The position numbers were made by a program, and so were the translations under genes. This document shows, piece after piece, positions 12,387-22,730 of a stretch of 64,000 nucleotides of DNA (position 1 is its first letter; each line of letters opens with the position of its first letter). The stretch comes from Thozetella sp. PMI_491 (Eukaryota; Ascomycota; Sordariomycetes; Chaetosphaeriales; Chaetosphaeriaceae): assembly GCA_021432635.1 (NCBI GenBank), contig MU270019.1, positions 744,001 to 808,000 on the forward strand, in the 5' to 3' direction. The notes below the pieces were generated by a model. That model was not told the DNA's origin, ran no database searches, and saw nothing but the letters and a program-made list of their open reading frames with translations.

Positions 12387-14081
12387 ATGATGCTCCTCCG
12401 TCAATCTGCGGCCTCCCTTCTCGGGGTCCTCGCCTTGGGTGTGGTCGGCCAGCATCACGCGATCAATGCCAGTGTCTTTCCCAGCATTCAGCCGAGCACC
12501 GAGCTCAAATGGTACAACTGTTATGAGCCTTCGCCTTTCAAGTGTGCGCGGCTGCTGGTAAGTGTGTGAAACTGTATATGTCTAGGCTTCTCGGCTTATA
12601 TGAATGTTCTCCAGGTCCCCGCGAAGGTCCTTAAGAACCCCAAGTGCCGTCGAACAAATTCGCAGGAAGACACAGTCGCGCTTGCAATCATCAAGCTGCC
12701 TTACGTCCCGGCACCTGGCGGCCCACCTCGCAAAGGTGCAGTCCATGTCGCCCTCGGCGGTTGGAGTTCGTCCTCCGTCAACTTCCTTGCCCAGTTCGGC
12801 GAAGATTATGCGCCGTTGTTCGTAGGGTATGACCTCGTCGCCATTGACTATCGCGGGTGGGGCTGGACTACTCCATCCTTCCGATGCTTCCAGGACGAAG
12901 CCGCTCGTCAAAAGTTTGCGGCTTCGGTGCCGGATCTCCTCGGCTACAGTCACAAGGCGCTGGAGGACCGCCGTACCTACAACGAAGAACTCGCAGAGAA
13001 GTGTAAGAAGAACGGAAGGAACATCGGCAAATACATGGGAACCTACGCCAATGCCGCCGATCACTACGCATTCATGAAAGCGTCGGGTGACTCCAAGATG
13101 TCCTTCTGGGGTGTCTCATCCGGCACGCATCTCGGCCAGACAATCGCAGCGCTCTATCCTGAGGCCGTGGACAAGTTTCTGTTCGACAGTGTCGTTCCGT
13201 CAACGCTCGCGTACACCGTTACAGCAGCTCAACCTTCGCACATCCAAGGTTCAGAGCGCGCCATAGAGGCCTTCTTCTACACATGCCTCCAGTCGACGGA
13301 CTGCGCGTTCAAAGGCTCATCGAAGAACACCTCGGATCTTCGCGCTCGATTTAACTCCATCGATGCTGCGATCAAGAAAAAGGCGCTGGACGTTCCTGGT
13401 TTTCCTAAGAAGTTCGATTGGTCAACGCTTCATAGTTTCCTGTCCATCGCAGAGCACGCTCCGGGTTACTTCCCGGTGCTTGGCGGGGTGCTGGCAGAAG
13501 CTGAGAAGAGGACGCCCGCCGGCTGGATCCCTTATATCCTAGCCAATGTTACCGGTGTCCCACCCCCGACCATGGATCAGATTCTTGCCGGGGCCGATGC
13601 ACCTTTCGAAGGTGTTCTCTCCGGGGTCGCCATCGATGAAGTAGATCACGTCAAGAACAATAACGACTTCCGCAACTACCTCGAAAGCATGCTAGCTGCG
13701 GCACCCACGGTAGGCAGCATTTTTGCAGAGTGGCGGCTCATCGGGCAGAAATGGGGCATTCAGCAAGCAAATTGGTACTCAGGACCCTTCGGTAATGTGA
13801 ATCTCGCACCCACGGGTGGCAAAGTCGTGGTGCTGAACAACGTTGCGGACCCCGCTTCCAGCATCAGCAGCGCCGAGTCTGTGGTCGCTCGGTTTTCACC
13901 AAGTGTGCTGGTCAAGAACAACGCGGCCGGGCATACTACATTCGGCGCGCTGAGCGATTGCTTGTTTGGAGTCTTCTACCAATTCTTTGTCCTCGATTTA
14001 ATGCCTGCGCCGGGGACAAGATGTGGAGGTATTTATCCGAACATGGTCCCGTTCGGTGTGCAGCTACCAGATACGTTCTAG
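12387..14081 (+). CDS. Secreted TAP-like alpha/beta hydrolase (S33 type)
   Basis: Exons 12387-12557 and 12615-14081 (57-bp intron, GTAAGT/CAG, phase 0) encode 545 residues. A signal peptide covers about residues 1-23. The CYEPSPFKCARL block opens the mature protein, as in tripeptidyl-aminopeptidase-like serine hydrolases. GVSSG carries the likely nucleophile (about Ser225); ADP (Asp469) and GHTTFG (His497) in the TAP-like C-terminal domain complete a plausible triad. The usual NPGGPGGSG oxyanion loop is replaced by ALGGWSSSS, and DPRGxGxS by DYRGWGWT, so activity or substrate may differ from classical TAPs. It would act outside the cell on peptides or related amides. The two ATGs at 12387 and 12390 are equivalent as starts. 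It converges on the lectin-like gene. Confidence 0.85.
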
Positions 14082-14364
14082 GAAGTTAGCTTTAATTTTT
14101 AATCTAAGGCATGGCTGTTATTATTAATCCCGTTTGCAATTTGCGATATGAGAAATAAACATAACGTCTAGTAGTAGTGATGGTGTAAGTAGATTTAGCA
14201 GTTCCAGGTAATGTACTCGTTCTATCTCTCACATATATATGATATTTCAGTTCAGGATAAGAAAATTCTCGGTCTTTAATGCAACTTTATGAATTACAAG
14301 CAATTCCTTCCTTGAGACTTTTGATCCCCTTCTTGGTAACTTCTGGATTCCCAAGGAGGCAGCG

Positions 14365-15864
14365 TTAGACACTTTGCCAGCCGATCCATACACCTGTTGT
14401 TGGGTCACCTTGGTTGATCTGCATAAAACCATTTGCATCCTTGGCCATGACGAAGACATATCTTCCATTGTCCACCAGACCAGCACCGACCGACACATCC
14501 GTGCGGACACCTCCAGGGATCTCGCGCCAGCCATGTCTACCGCCACCGAGGTCCCACCAATCGGACATAATCCGACCGTCGGTAGTCGTGACAAACGCTA
14601 CAGTGCGGTCAAGGTAAGAGCACGCTGTCGGCGCCACGTTGGTAGTAATGCCAGCCGCCGTCCAGCCAACCCATGCGGCACCCAGGTTGCCCTGTTGGAT
14701 GAATACGGTTCCGTCAGATGCTCGGCCGAGGATAAATGCGTAGCCACCCTTGTTTGTAAGCGAGGCGGCAACGGTGAGGTTAGTGCGGAAGTTGCCTGGC
14801 ACCTCCCGCCAGCCTTGTCCGCCGCCACCCAAGTCGGACCAGTCGTGCATGACGCGGCCGTCCGTTGCGGTGACGAGTGTAAGTGTTCTGTTGAGATATG
14901 ATGTAGCGGTCGGGCTAACATTACTAACAATCCCGAGCGATTGCCAGCCGACCCAGGCTCCACCTGGAATACCTTGGTTGAGAAAGATATCGCCTCCAAT
15001 CCGCTTCGCAAGGATGAAAGCGTATTTTCCATTGAACACCATGGCGGCGCCCGGCCCGACATCCGAGTTAAGCCCTCCAGGAGGAACCTCGCGCCAGCCA
15101 TTGCCACCGCCGCCCAGATCCCACCAAGTTTGGAAAATACGCCCGTCAGTCCCGGTAGCTAGAGCCATGGTTCGATTACCGGAGCTGGCCAACGCTGGGG
15201 CCCAGTGGGTTATGGGTGCAGAGCCGGGCTTGTTCACGGTGGTCGTCGTCAGCGTTGGGCTGGGGTTCGGGAAGCACTTCGCCGGAACATCGACATCGAT
15301 TCCAGGTGATACGTTGACATTGGCCGTGAACTGCAAACCGGGGCTACCGTAGCTAGTCCCGGCTGCCTTTGCAATGATGGTAGTCCCGGCAGCGCCCGTG
15401 GCAATGAGCGAGAGGTGTAGAGCTGGGAACTGGAAGGTAGACCCTCCAGAAATCTTCCCCGGTACGGACAAGGTTATAACACCGCCAGACTGGGCCACAG
15501 AAGGAGTTCCTCCGGTGCTGGAACCTCCAGTAAGAGTGACACCATTAAAGGTCGTGCCTGCCGGGACAGGGATGCTGAGCTTCACGTTGCGTAAGTTGTT
15601 GAGGTGGTAGCCGGCGGCGCTTCCGGGGATGGCCAGCGGCTCTGGAGCGAGCACGATCTCGAAGACATCGCCGGGCAAGACGCTTGTCGGCGCTTGGCCG
15701 TCAATGGTGCTACCGAGTGATAGCTGCTGCGAAGAGCCGATCGGTGGGTTCGCCTGGCAGTCCCAGTCGACATTGACTGAAGCTGCACAAGCAGGCACAA
15801 AGGCCAGGATCGCGAGCAGCGCGGCGTCGCCATAGGCGATACGGGCGCCTGAGAATAGTTTCAT
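14365..15864 (-). CDS. Secreted protein with PLL-like lectin repeats; actinobacterial-looking N-domain
   Basis: A single uninterrupted frame of 499 residues; the ATG at 15864 starts a clear signal peptide (hydrophobic to about residue 31, cleaved after ACAAS). Residues about 32-200 form a Gly/Ser/Thr-rich domain with paired Cys (DWDCQA and PAKCFP) that reminds me of secreted actinobacterial proteins. After a Pro/Thr linker come three repeats of about 90 residues (about 215-499), each with TDGRI/V, a WxDLGGG block, GWREV/I and WVGW or WIGW. This pattern resembles beta-propeller PLL-type lectin repeats. I infer an extracellular sugar-binding protein. It has no introns, unlike most neighbours, which fits possible transfer from bacteria, but that is not proven. 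No catalytic motif is seen. Confidence 0.75.
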   Translation of the reverse strand: MKLFSGARIAYGDAALLAILAFVPACAASVNVDWDCQANPPIGSSQQLSLGSTIDGQAPTSVLPGDVFEIVLAPEPLAIPGSAAGYHLNNLRNVKLSIPVPAGTTFNGVTLTGGSSTGGTPSVAQSGGVITLSVPGKISGGSTFQFPALHLSLIATGAAGTTIIAKAAGTSYGSPGLQFTANVNVSPGIDVDVPAKCFPNPSPTLTTTTVNKPGSAPITHWAPALASSGNRTMALATGTDGRIFQTWWDLGGGGNGWREVPPGGLNSDVGPGAAMVFNGKYAFILAKRIGGDIFLNQGIPGGAWVGWQSLGIVSNVSPTATSYLNRTLTLVTATDGRVMHDWSDLGGGGQGWREVPGNFRTNLTVAASLTNKGGYAFILGRASDGTVFIQQGNLGAAWVGWTAAGITTNVAPTACSYLDRTVAFVTTTDGRIMSDWWDLGGGRHGWREIPGGVRTDVSVGAGLVDNGRYVFVMAKDANGFMQINQGDPTTGVWIGWQSV

Positions 15865-16027
15865 CGCACACAAAGAAATACAGTGTCAGTTTAGGGAGAA
15901 GAAAGGAGAGAGAAAATACCAGTCGGCTGTTAAGGACTGCGCCCGAGAAAAGGCCTGGAGAGTAGGAACTGTTGTCGATGTGTGAGGTGGAAATATCTAT
16001 AATTCATCGTTCTGGCAGCATCACGAC

Positions 16028-16038
16028 CTTTATATACC
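16028..16038 (-). promoter_or_regulatory. TATA-like box upstream of lectin-like gene
   Basis: On the minus strand the sequence reads GGTATATAAAG, about 165 bases before the ATG at 15864, a plausible TATA element. Inferred from sequence and position only. Confidence 0.4.
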
Positions 16039-17132
16039 TCGAAAAAGGCACCAGGAAGTTCTAGTCTGCCCCAAGCCGACAATGAAGCAGCGTAATTCGG
16101 CCTTGGCTGGCGCTGAGGTCAAAAATCAAGCACTGAGCGCGTGGTATTAGGGGCTACTCAGGATGCTCGTTCTACCAATAAGATCATGTGCTAGATGGGC
16201 TAGTTAACTCGGCCTGCCTCTATAGCCACAACGGCTCGATCGCCTAGAACCGTGGCTGTGGCGAAGGACGTTGCAACCGAAAAGAAACGAGTCCGAGGCT
16301 GAAAGGGGCGCGACTCCTTTTACATATTACCTATGTTGGTACAGAAGCTCCACACATCTGATTGGCCGATATCTCCGATCGATATCAGCCGCAAGAATTC
16401 ATCGGATATGAGTATATATGCGAGTGCACAACCACAGTTCGCTTATTCGTGGCCCCTATTTCGTGAGTCTATCCACTGCTGACTGCTGAGAGGCATGGTA
16501 CGTCGCTCAGGTCGAGGTGAGCCTTGCGATAGGCACATTGCTACGAAAGGGGAGAAATAAAGAATTGGAGAAGGCTTCTTCGCCGAGGCGGCACAGTTGG
16601 AATGGCTCCCTCGTTTTGGTGAAGCCGGGTGCGGATGATCTGTCCAATCACCGACGAATGGAAAATTACGGTACTAAGAAAGATTTTGATCATTCATGAG
16701 GGATACAGAAGTCAAATACTACCATCAGTAGCCGTTGCTAGAAGCCACATGTTTTTAAATAAATCTTCTGCCCTAACCTCGACCGGGTAATGAAGACTTA
16801 TGGAGTACATCATCCGACAAACTCGTGATAGATAAGCGAGACATATGTGACAAGAATGGCCAGTTGATCTCCAAGCACTTGCTCTGTCCTGATTATGACG
16901 CGCTATCGGAAATGGCTTAAATCGGGTAGCTACACTTCGCATACTACCTGTGCTATCTATCTCGGAGCCGAGATTGTCAACAGGGGCTCACAGTCGGCTC
17001 CGCTAACAGCATAGGAGCTGCTGGTTCAGCAGAAGAATCATGATAACACGGGCCTACCAATGGTAGTCGGGGATAGTCGGCTGTATGACTCCGATGGCGA
17101 CGTCCAGCAATGCTGCTCATTCGAGTCTCGCT

Positions 17133-17234
17133 AAGTGACTCCAACTCTTTAGTGACCCCAACTCCTTGATGACCCCAGGCTCTTAAGTGACCCCAGCACC
17201 TAAGTGACTCCAACTCCTAAGTGACCCCACCTCT
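17133..17234. repeat. 17-bp tandem repeat, about six degenerate copies
   Basis: Units follow AAGTGACYCCAACTCCT with substitutions (e.g. AAGTGACTCCAACTCTT, TAGTGACCCCAACTCCT, AAGTGACCCCAGCACCT). It lies about 570 bases upstream of the urea transporter start. Each unit carries TGACTCC or TGACCCC, near but not equal to the TGACTCA core of Gcn4/CpcA sites. Confidence 0.8.
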
Positions 17235-17352
17235 ACAGACGGGCTTTTAGGAAATGGTACCCGCTTGGGCATGCAGGCCTCATGAGATCATTCGCGACTC
17301 CCGGTCGAACGACCCACAAACCCCAGCGGCAGTTGGACTTTTGACGGCAGTC

Positions 17353-17792
17353 TTATCAGCACACCTTATCTCCATGCAACATCCCACATCGGTTGAGTGT
17401 CCATTGAGCAAGGATATCGGCAACATCGCCCCGTTTGTCGAGAGATCGCCCGCCCGTCTTTGTCGCCTTATCGGCGCAGATCGCCCAACCACGACGTTAG
17501 AATCATGCGAACGCATGCGGTCATGTCGGATCCTTGCCGGTGCGGGGGAGCTCTTCTGGAGTTCAAAGGTGTTGCTGTCCAGTCAGAGGCTTTGGGGTCA
17601 CTTGCGGCCGCGGAGAAGGGGGTTGGATCTCGCGAGGCCATGGATATTTGGGGTCTTGCGAGCTCCGGAGATAGGAGCTTGCCGACATGACGTTGTATAT
17701 CAGGGACGGATGAACCAGTCGAGTCGCAGTTCTGGTGACGCATTAACTTTGCTGCATTACCACTGCAGAAATTTGGAAGCACTCGCTGATAA
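17353..17792. promoter_or_regulatory. Cluster of HGATAR (AreA-type) sites before urea transporter
   Basis: Four matches to HGATAR lie within 450 bases of the transporter ATG: TGATAA (minus, 17353-17358), AGATAA (minus, 17366-17371), CGATAA (minus, 17468-17473) and TGATAA (plus, 17787-17792). AreA-type GATA factors activate nitrogen-scavenging genes in moulds, so nitrogen control is a reasonable inference. Such six-base sites also arise by chance. Confidence 0.4.
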
Positions 17793-17801
17793 CATTGGAC
17801 C

Positions 17802-20064
17802 ATGGCGGACGGAAAAGGGACCGAGGTTCTCGGCCAGGGGGTGGGATATGGCATCGTCGTTGGTATCGGCGCCTTCTTCGCGCTGCTCATGTGAGTCGGG
17901 CTTTCGTCGCTGCTATTGGGACACAGAACACTGGAGTAACACGGCTTTCAGGCTTGCCATCACCTATCTGCAGAACAAGTACACAGCCTACTCTACGAAA
18001 CAGGCGGAGGAGTTCAACACGGCGTCCCGTAGCGTCAAGCCCGGCCTGATTGCTGCTGGTATCGTTAGCTCCTGGACATGGAGCTCTACGCTTCTTACCT
18101 CGAGCACATTTGCCTATTCTTATGGAGTAAGTCTCGCCCCGGGTTCCGCACCTGATTTTTGAGCTCCTTTAGCCGGCTGCGATCGGTCTCTGACCCTGTG
18201 CTAGATCTCCGGGCCGATGTGGTACGGCGCGATGGGAACCTCCCAGATCCTCCTCTTTTCTCTCATTGCGATCAAGATCAAGACAAACGCACCCGGCGCG
18301 CACACGTTCCCCGAGATCATCCTAGCCAAGCATGGCAGAGCCGCCCACTTGACCTACCTCTTCTTTGGCTGGGCAACCAACATGCTCGTCGGGTCTTGTC
18401 TGGTCCTCGGCGGAGCCCAGTGCGTAGCCGCGCTGTCGGGCGTCAATGTCTACGCGGCGTGCTTCCTCATCCCGCTGGTTGTCGGAGCATACGTCATTGC
18501 CGGCGGCCTGCGCAGCACTTTCATCGCCGACTACGTACACACCGTGATCCTGTTTATAGCCATCTTCGTCTTTGGCTTCACTATGTACGCGACGAGCCCG
18601 ATCACGGGAAGCATCAGCAAGTTCTACGACCTGCTCATGGCGGCCAAGGAGACGATTCCGATCCCCGGTAACGCCCACGGCGGCTCGTATCTCACCTTCA
18701 AGAGCAACGACGGCCTGGTGTTTGCTATCGATCTTCTCGTGGCGGGCTTCAGCAACGTATGGCTGGACCAGGCATATTGGCAAAGAGCAATCGCCTCCCG
18801 GCCAGAGACATCGGTGAAGGCGTACCTGGCGGGGGGTATTGCTTGGTATGGCATTCCTTTCAGCTTTGCTACTGCCATGGGATTGGGCTGTGCTGCTCTG
18901 ACGGCGTCACCTTCATTTCCCACGTACCCGGACCCGTTGAGTGCTGCGCAGAATGGCGCCGGTCTCTCGTCACCTGCGACGGCCATCGCGCTTTTGGGTA
19001 GCGGCGGCGCTGGTCTCATGCTGCTTCTTCTCTTCATGGCCGTGACTTCCAGCACGTCAGCTGAACTCATCGCCGTATCCTCCCTGATCACCTTCGACGT
19101 CTATAAGACGTACATCAAGCCGAACGCGACCTCGGAGCAGCTTGTGCGCGTTTCCCATTACGGCATTGTCATCTATGCGGTGGCTTTGGCTAGCTTTTGC
19201 TGCATCCTAAACGCGGTGGCTATCAACATTACCTGGATACTTACCATTCTCGGCGTGTTGGTCGGAGGTGCTTCCATTCCCGTGGGACTCATTCTGCTCT
19301 GGGAGCCGATGTCTACGGTCGCCGCGTTGGTCGCTCCCTATGTGGGTCTGGCATTTGGACTTGTTGCTTGGTTTGTTGTCACCAAGCTTCGGAGCGGAAC
19401 TATTACGGTCGATACAACGGGCGACGTTACGAATGCCGTTGCTGGCAACTTGACGGCCTGCGGCACCGGTGTGGTCATGGCCTTCGCCTTGTCCTTCCTG
19501 TTTCCAGGCAAGTGGGGGGCCGACAAGAACGATCCTGAGGCACAAAAGCGGCTGGATAAGATTATCAACGGCATTGGGCCTCGGACGGACAGCCCGAGGA
19601 CCGGCTCCGTCCCCGATACTAGCGTGTTGGAAACTTCGAAGGAGAAAGCAGACAGCGACCCGGAGAAGGCGGAAGGAACCGCCGGCCCGGAGGCAGAAGC
19701 CGCCCCCGGCGCACAGTCAGCACCAACTCCGATGCCCGAAGACCTTGTTCCTACCGGCAATGCAGTTGTGGACTTCCTCGAGGCATCCCATATGGCGCCG
19801 ATGCAGCCGGAGGAGGCGCGGAAAGCAACTCGGCTAGCCACGGGGTTTAACTTGGTTTACTGGACTGTAGCAATCATCCTAGTACCATTTACCCTCTTTG
19901 GGACAGAATGGGAGTTCAGCCGGGCTGGATTCACCGGGTGGTGTGTGGTCAGTTTTATTTGGGCGTGGTGCTCGATGTTGATCTGTGTTGTATGGCCGCT
20001 GGTGGAAAGCCGAAAGACGATGTGGGCGATCATGACCGGGAACAAGACACAACCTGACGCCTAA
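17802..20064 (+). CDS. DUR3-like urea transporter (sodium:solute symporter family)
   Basis: Exons 17802-17890, 17952-18126 and 18205-20064 encode 707 residues; introns of 61 and 78 bp have GTGAGT/GTAAGT donors. The N-terminus opens with VLGQGVGYG and a first membrane helix, then NTASRSVKPGL and SSWTWSSTLL, hallmarks of the DUR3 branch of the SSS family. About 15 hydrophobic segments follow (e.g. YVIAGGLRSTF, LVAGFSNVWLDQAYWQ, MAVTSSTSAELIAVSS). A Pro/Ala/Glu-rich loop of about 55 residues (about 544-600) is likely cytosolic and could be regulatory. Expected role: proton-coupled high-affinity urea (perhaps polyamine) uptake at the plasma membrane. GATA-type sites upstream fit nitrogen control. 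Length is normal for the family and no damage is seen. It converges on an acetyltransferase gene. Confidence 0.9.
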
Positions 20065-20369
20065 GTATCGATGCTGGTGCATTCAACAGTCATCTCGATT
20101 TGATCTATGGATGTACCGACTCCGCTATAGATTAACACCAGCATCGAGATATGAACCCATTCCTAGGTTCTCATGCCTCAAAAGACTCCAGATCTAGAGC
20201 GTCTCATACTAGACCCGATTCCACCCCAAGTGAGGCCATTGCTAGTCACCCTACGCCAATGTGGCCCAAACATACCCTACTATATGTAATACGGCGGTCT
20301 CTGAGACTCAAAACTCGTAGGCCTAGTTATGTGTCAACCATGTGTACCTAACACCGAGGGATAACAACT
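20065..20369. other. Intergenic between convergent genes
   Basis: About 305 bp between the stop codons of the urea transporter and the acetyltransferase. No feature beyond presumed 3' UTRs. Confidence 0.5.
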
Positions 20370-21042
20370 TCAAAAATGGACACGCACCAGATCATGCCAT
20401 GCAACACCGGCGTACTCGGATTTGCTCTTCCCGTAGTGAGTAAAGCCCAGCTTCTGGTAGTAGGAGACCAGCCTGTCGTAGGTCAAGATAGCGACCCGAT
20501 CAATCTCCCCAGTCTGTTTCATCTGCTCGATATACGACTTCACCAGGGCTTTACCAAAGCCCGAATTTTGCCGCGCGGGTGCAACGGCAAGGGAGTGCAG
20601 CGTGATAGTCCTGCCCTCGGGCTGGTGGCCAACATCGCTCTTCGCCTGCGGATTCGCTCTCCAATCGGCCGGATACGCCATGTCTTCGTCTGCCACAGTC
20701 TTGTTGTTCGATCTGGTGGAAATTACGTGTGCGACTAGAACATCATCGTCTGAATCCGCCGGAGCCTCGCTAAGAACCGGGATATCCTTCTGCTGCTGCG
20801 CGACGGACGTGTCGGCTGCTCCTACACGGTCGAAAAGACCGAAGCAGATCTCGGGGCAGACAGTTAACCTATATTCGATCTAGAGGACCTCCAAGTCAGT
20901 GATTGGAGTGGAGGTTGTAATGTCACGGAACGGTCTTTACTTTCTCGCGGGTAGCAGCTTCAGCAGGGGGGAAAGCGGCAGACTCTACCACCGCACATCG
21001 CTCGACGTCGCGGACAGACAGGGGGCGTATGTATGTGTCCAT
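20370..21042 (-). CDS. GNAT acetyltransferase, AANAT-like
   Basis: Exon 1 is 21042-20941 and exon 2 is 20879-20370, with a 61-bp intron (GTAAAG donor, CTAG acceptor, phase 0), encoding 203 residues. The block VRDVERCAVVESAAFPP followed across the splice by EYRLTVCPE is the conserved start of arylalkylamine/serotonin N-acetyltransferase-like GNAT enzymes. LHSLAVAPARQNSGFGKAL is the acetyl-CoA-binding motif A (QNSGFG), and YYQKLGFTHYG is motif B. A likely soluble enzyme that acetylates an aryl- or polyamine using acetyl-CoA. An insert of about 45 residues lies between the beta strands before motif A. The downstream acceptor at TATAG would drop three codons and break the EYRLTVCPE block, so the upstream acceptor was preferred. 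Confidence 0.85.
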
Positions 21043-21971
21043 CGTGGACGTTCAATATTATACAGAAAATAGAGATGACGAGAAAAGGAATCCTTGGCCT
21101 GCGTCTATGTAAATTTCAGTGAGTATCTTGAAGGGAAAAGGGCCCATGAACGCCACGGAGTTTTTCTTTCTTGCCCCGCCTTACAATATACCTACGGAGG
21201 GCGCTCCCAAAAGAACCTGCTCACCGCTTTTAATGCACGGATCACTCGCTGTTCTGCCGGCAGAATTAGCTCCTGAGCTTTTAGTGGACTTAACCTCTAA
21301 CACCGCTAATGTATTTATTAGTGCTGGTAATGCTTGGTAGTAGCTAGACTCCCTAGAAGATTAGGAGAATGTCGGAATTTACCAGGGTTAGGGTTAGGAT
21401 ATATATTAAAAGCGGTGAGTGGATTCTTCTAGGAGTTTTCTCTGTAGTTGAACGAACTTTTATTTAACTAAGCTTTATATTATCTATACGGATCTTGGCA
21501 AGAATAAGTTACCTCCAACCACTACACCTACTCTTTGGCTATGTTTCAGGAAACCAAAGGGCCGCATGCCTACCGCCGTGGGTTAGGCCCGTAGAACCCT
21601 TTAAAACCTACAGCAATAGATGCAAGGATGTTCAAATGAGCCACTAGGCCGCAGACGGCACAGAGGAGATCTTGGGAATTGCGCAGGCCTTTCCATGATC
21701 GTCCGCTGTGTAGTTGATAAGAGAAAGTGATATCAAGGTGTCGACGAGCGGGCCATAGATGGCTATAGCAGTACCTGAAGGTGGCTCATGGCCAATGGAT
21801 GTTTCATTCTCGGCGTGGTTACAGAAGAGGAATTTACAGATTAAAAAAATGCCCGGAAACCACCAGAGCGACCATGAAGCAGTGCAGTCTATCTTGCTAA
21901 TTGCGCTGCGTGTATATTGACTGCATCTCTGTCTCTCCTCGTGCCTGCTCGTTTGTCCATCACCGGTGGCG
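21043..21971. other. Intergenic, nothing recognised
   Basis: No supportable gene. A short telomere-like stretch (two TTAGGG units) at 21385-21398 is too short to mean much. Confidence 0.45.
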
Positions 21972-22248
21972 TTACTTGCTCTTCTGTTCACTGCTGTTTG
22001 CCTGCTGGCTTGCGTTGCCGCCTCTATCGTCGTCGTCCCTCACGAAAGCCTCGAGAATGACTTTGCCCTCGGCCGCGTCGTCATCTTTCCATGGCTTGAG
22101 GCCCATGGACTGCATGAAGCCAGTCCAGCCGCCGTGAGAGGGGGCTCTAAAGTGCATGTATCAGGTATCTGTAGTACTAAGCGTGCTAGAAAGGGGGCAA
22201 CGGCGCCGAGGATGCCTTCGACTTACGGAGACCATCTGTCGCGGGCAT
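21972..22248 (-). CDS. Small conserved fungal protein (PSHGGW type), function unknown
   Basis: Proposed exons 22248-22227 and 22144-21972 (intron with GTAAGT donor, AGAG acceptor) give 64 residues starting MPATDGL. The core PSHGGWTGFMQSMGLKPW followed by an acidic stretch (KDDDAAEGK, VRDDDD) resembles short uncharacterised proteins I recall from many moulds. The alternative is an unspliced start at 22157 (MHFRAPSHGG, 61 residues). No signal peptide or membrane segment is present, so it is probably cytosolic. The 5' end is the uncertain part. Confidence 0.5.
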
Positions 22249-22420
22249 CTTGGAAAAGTTTGGAGGTCACGCTTTTTATATCTGGTATATCGATGGCTCG
22301 TGGGCATACGTCACTTATTGTGTTTTGCTGGAGCATTGGAAATTTCCCCTCAGCTCAGCCGCAGATAGTTTACCGAGGGCTGATAAGCCGCTGTCATGAG
22401 CTAGTATGGGACCGACGAAG

Positions 22421-22555
22421 GTATGGTTGAAAGCGTAGGCTAGTATATAGCTATATTGGCTAGTAAACGAGTGGTTGAAAGAGAGATGCTTGCTTGACCA
22501 GCTGCTCTGGAAGCTGGCTGGCTGGCCAGCTATTTATCCTCGTACGGCAGCTGGA
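22421..22555 (-). repeat. Interspersed repeat, copy B
   Basis: Read on the minus strand this matches 43161-43295 on the plus strand across about 130 bases, including CGTACGAG/C-ATAAATAGCTGGCC, CAAGCAAGCATCT and AACCACTCGTTTA. It is one of two diverged copies of an element whose class cannot be told from these pieces. Confidence 0.6.
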
Positions 22556-22730
22556 TCTCGTCGGCTCTCGGGGAGGCCGTTCGTCATCTTAAATCTAAAT
22601 ATAGGGCCGTATCAAGGCAGTGGCAACTAAAAAGCCAGTAAATATTCATACTAGCAAATATCCAGTAACGACCGTGTGCTTTGACCTAGGTCAGGTGGTC
22701 TTTTCGTATTACGAAGTAGGTCCGTTCAAC

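Larger units (their letters stand above)
15865..17801. other. Shared intergenic region of two divergent genes
   Basis: This region separates the lectin-like gene (minus) and the urea transporter (plus), so both promoters lie here. It contains a TATA-like box, a 17-bp tandem repeat at 17133-17234 and several GATA-type sites (listed separately). A plus-strand frame at 17254-18162 runs through the promoter and overlaps the transporter exons out of phase; it is not considered real. Confidence 0.45.

Noticed and set aside
14750-15352. 200-codon plus-strand frame
   Set aside because: Antisense shadow of the lectin-like protein; no motif of its own.
17254-18162. 302-codon plus-strand frame upstream of the urea transporter
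   Set aside because: It runs through promoter DNA and the first two transporter exons in another phase; Ser/Arg/Cys-rich with no family.
21385-21398. Telomere-like TTAGGG repeats
   Set aside because: Only two units; too short to indicate a telomere or an interstitial telomeric block.
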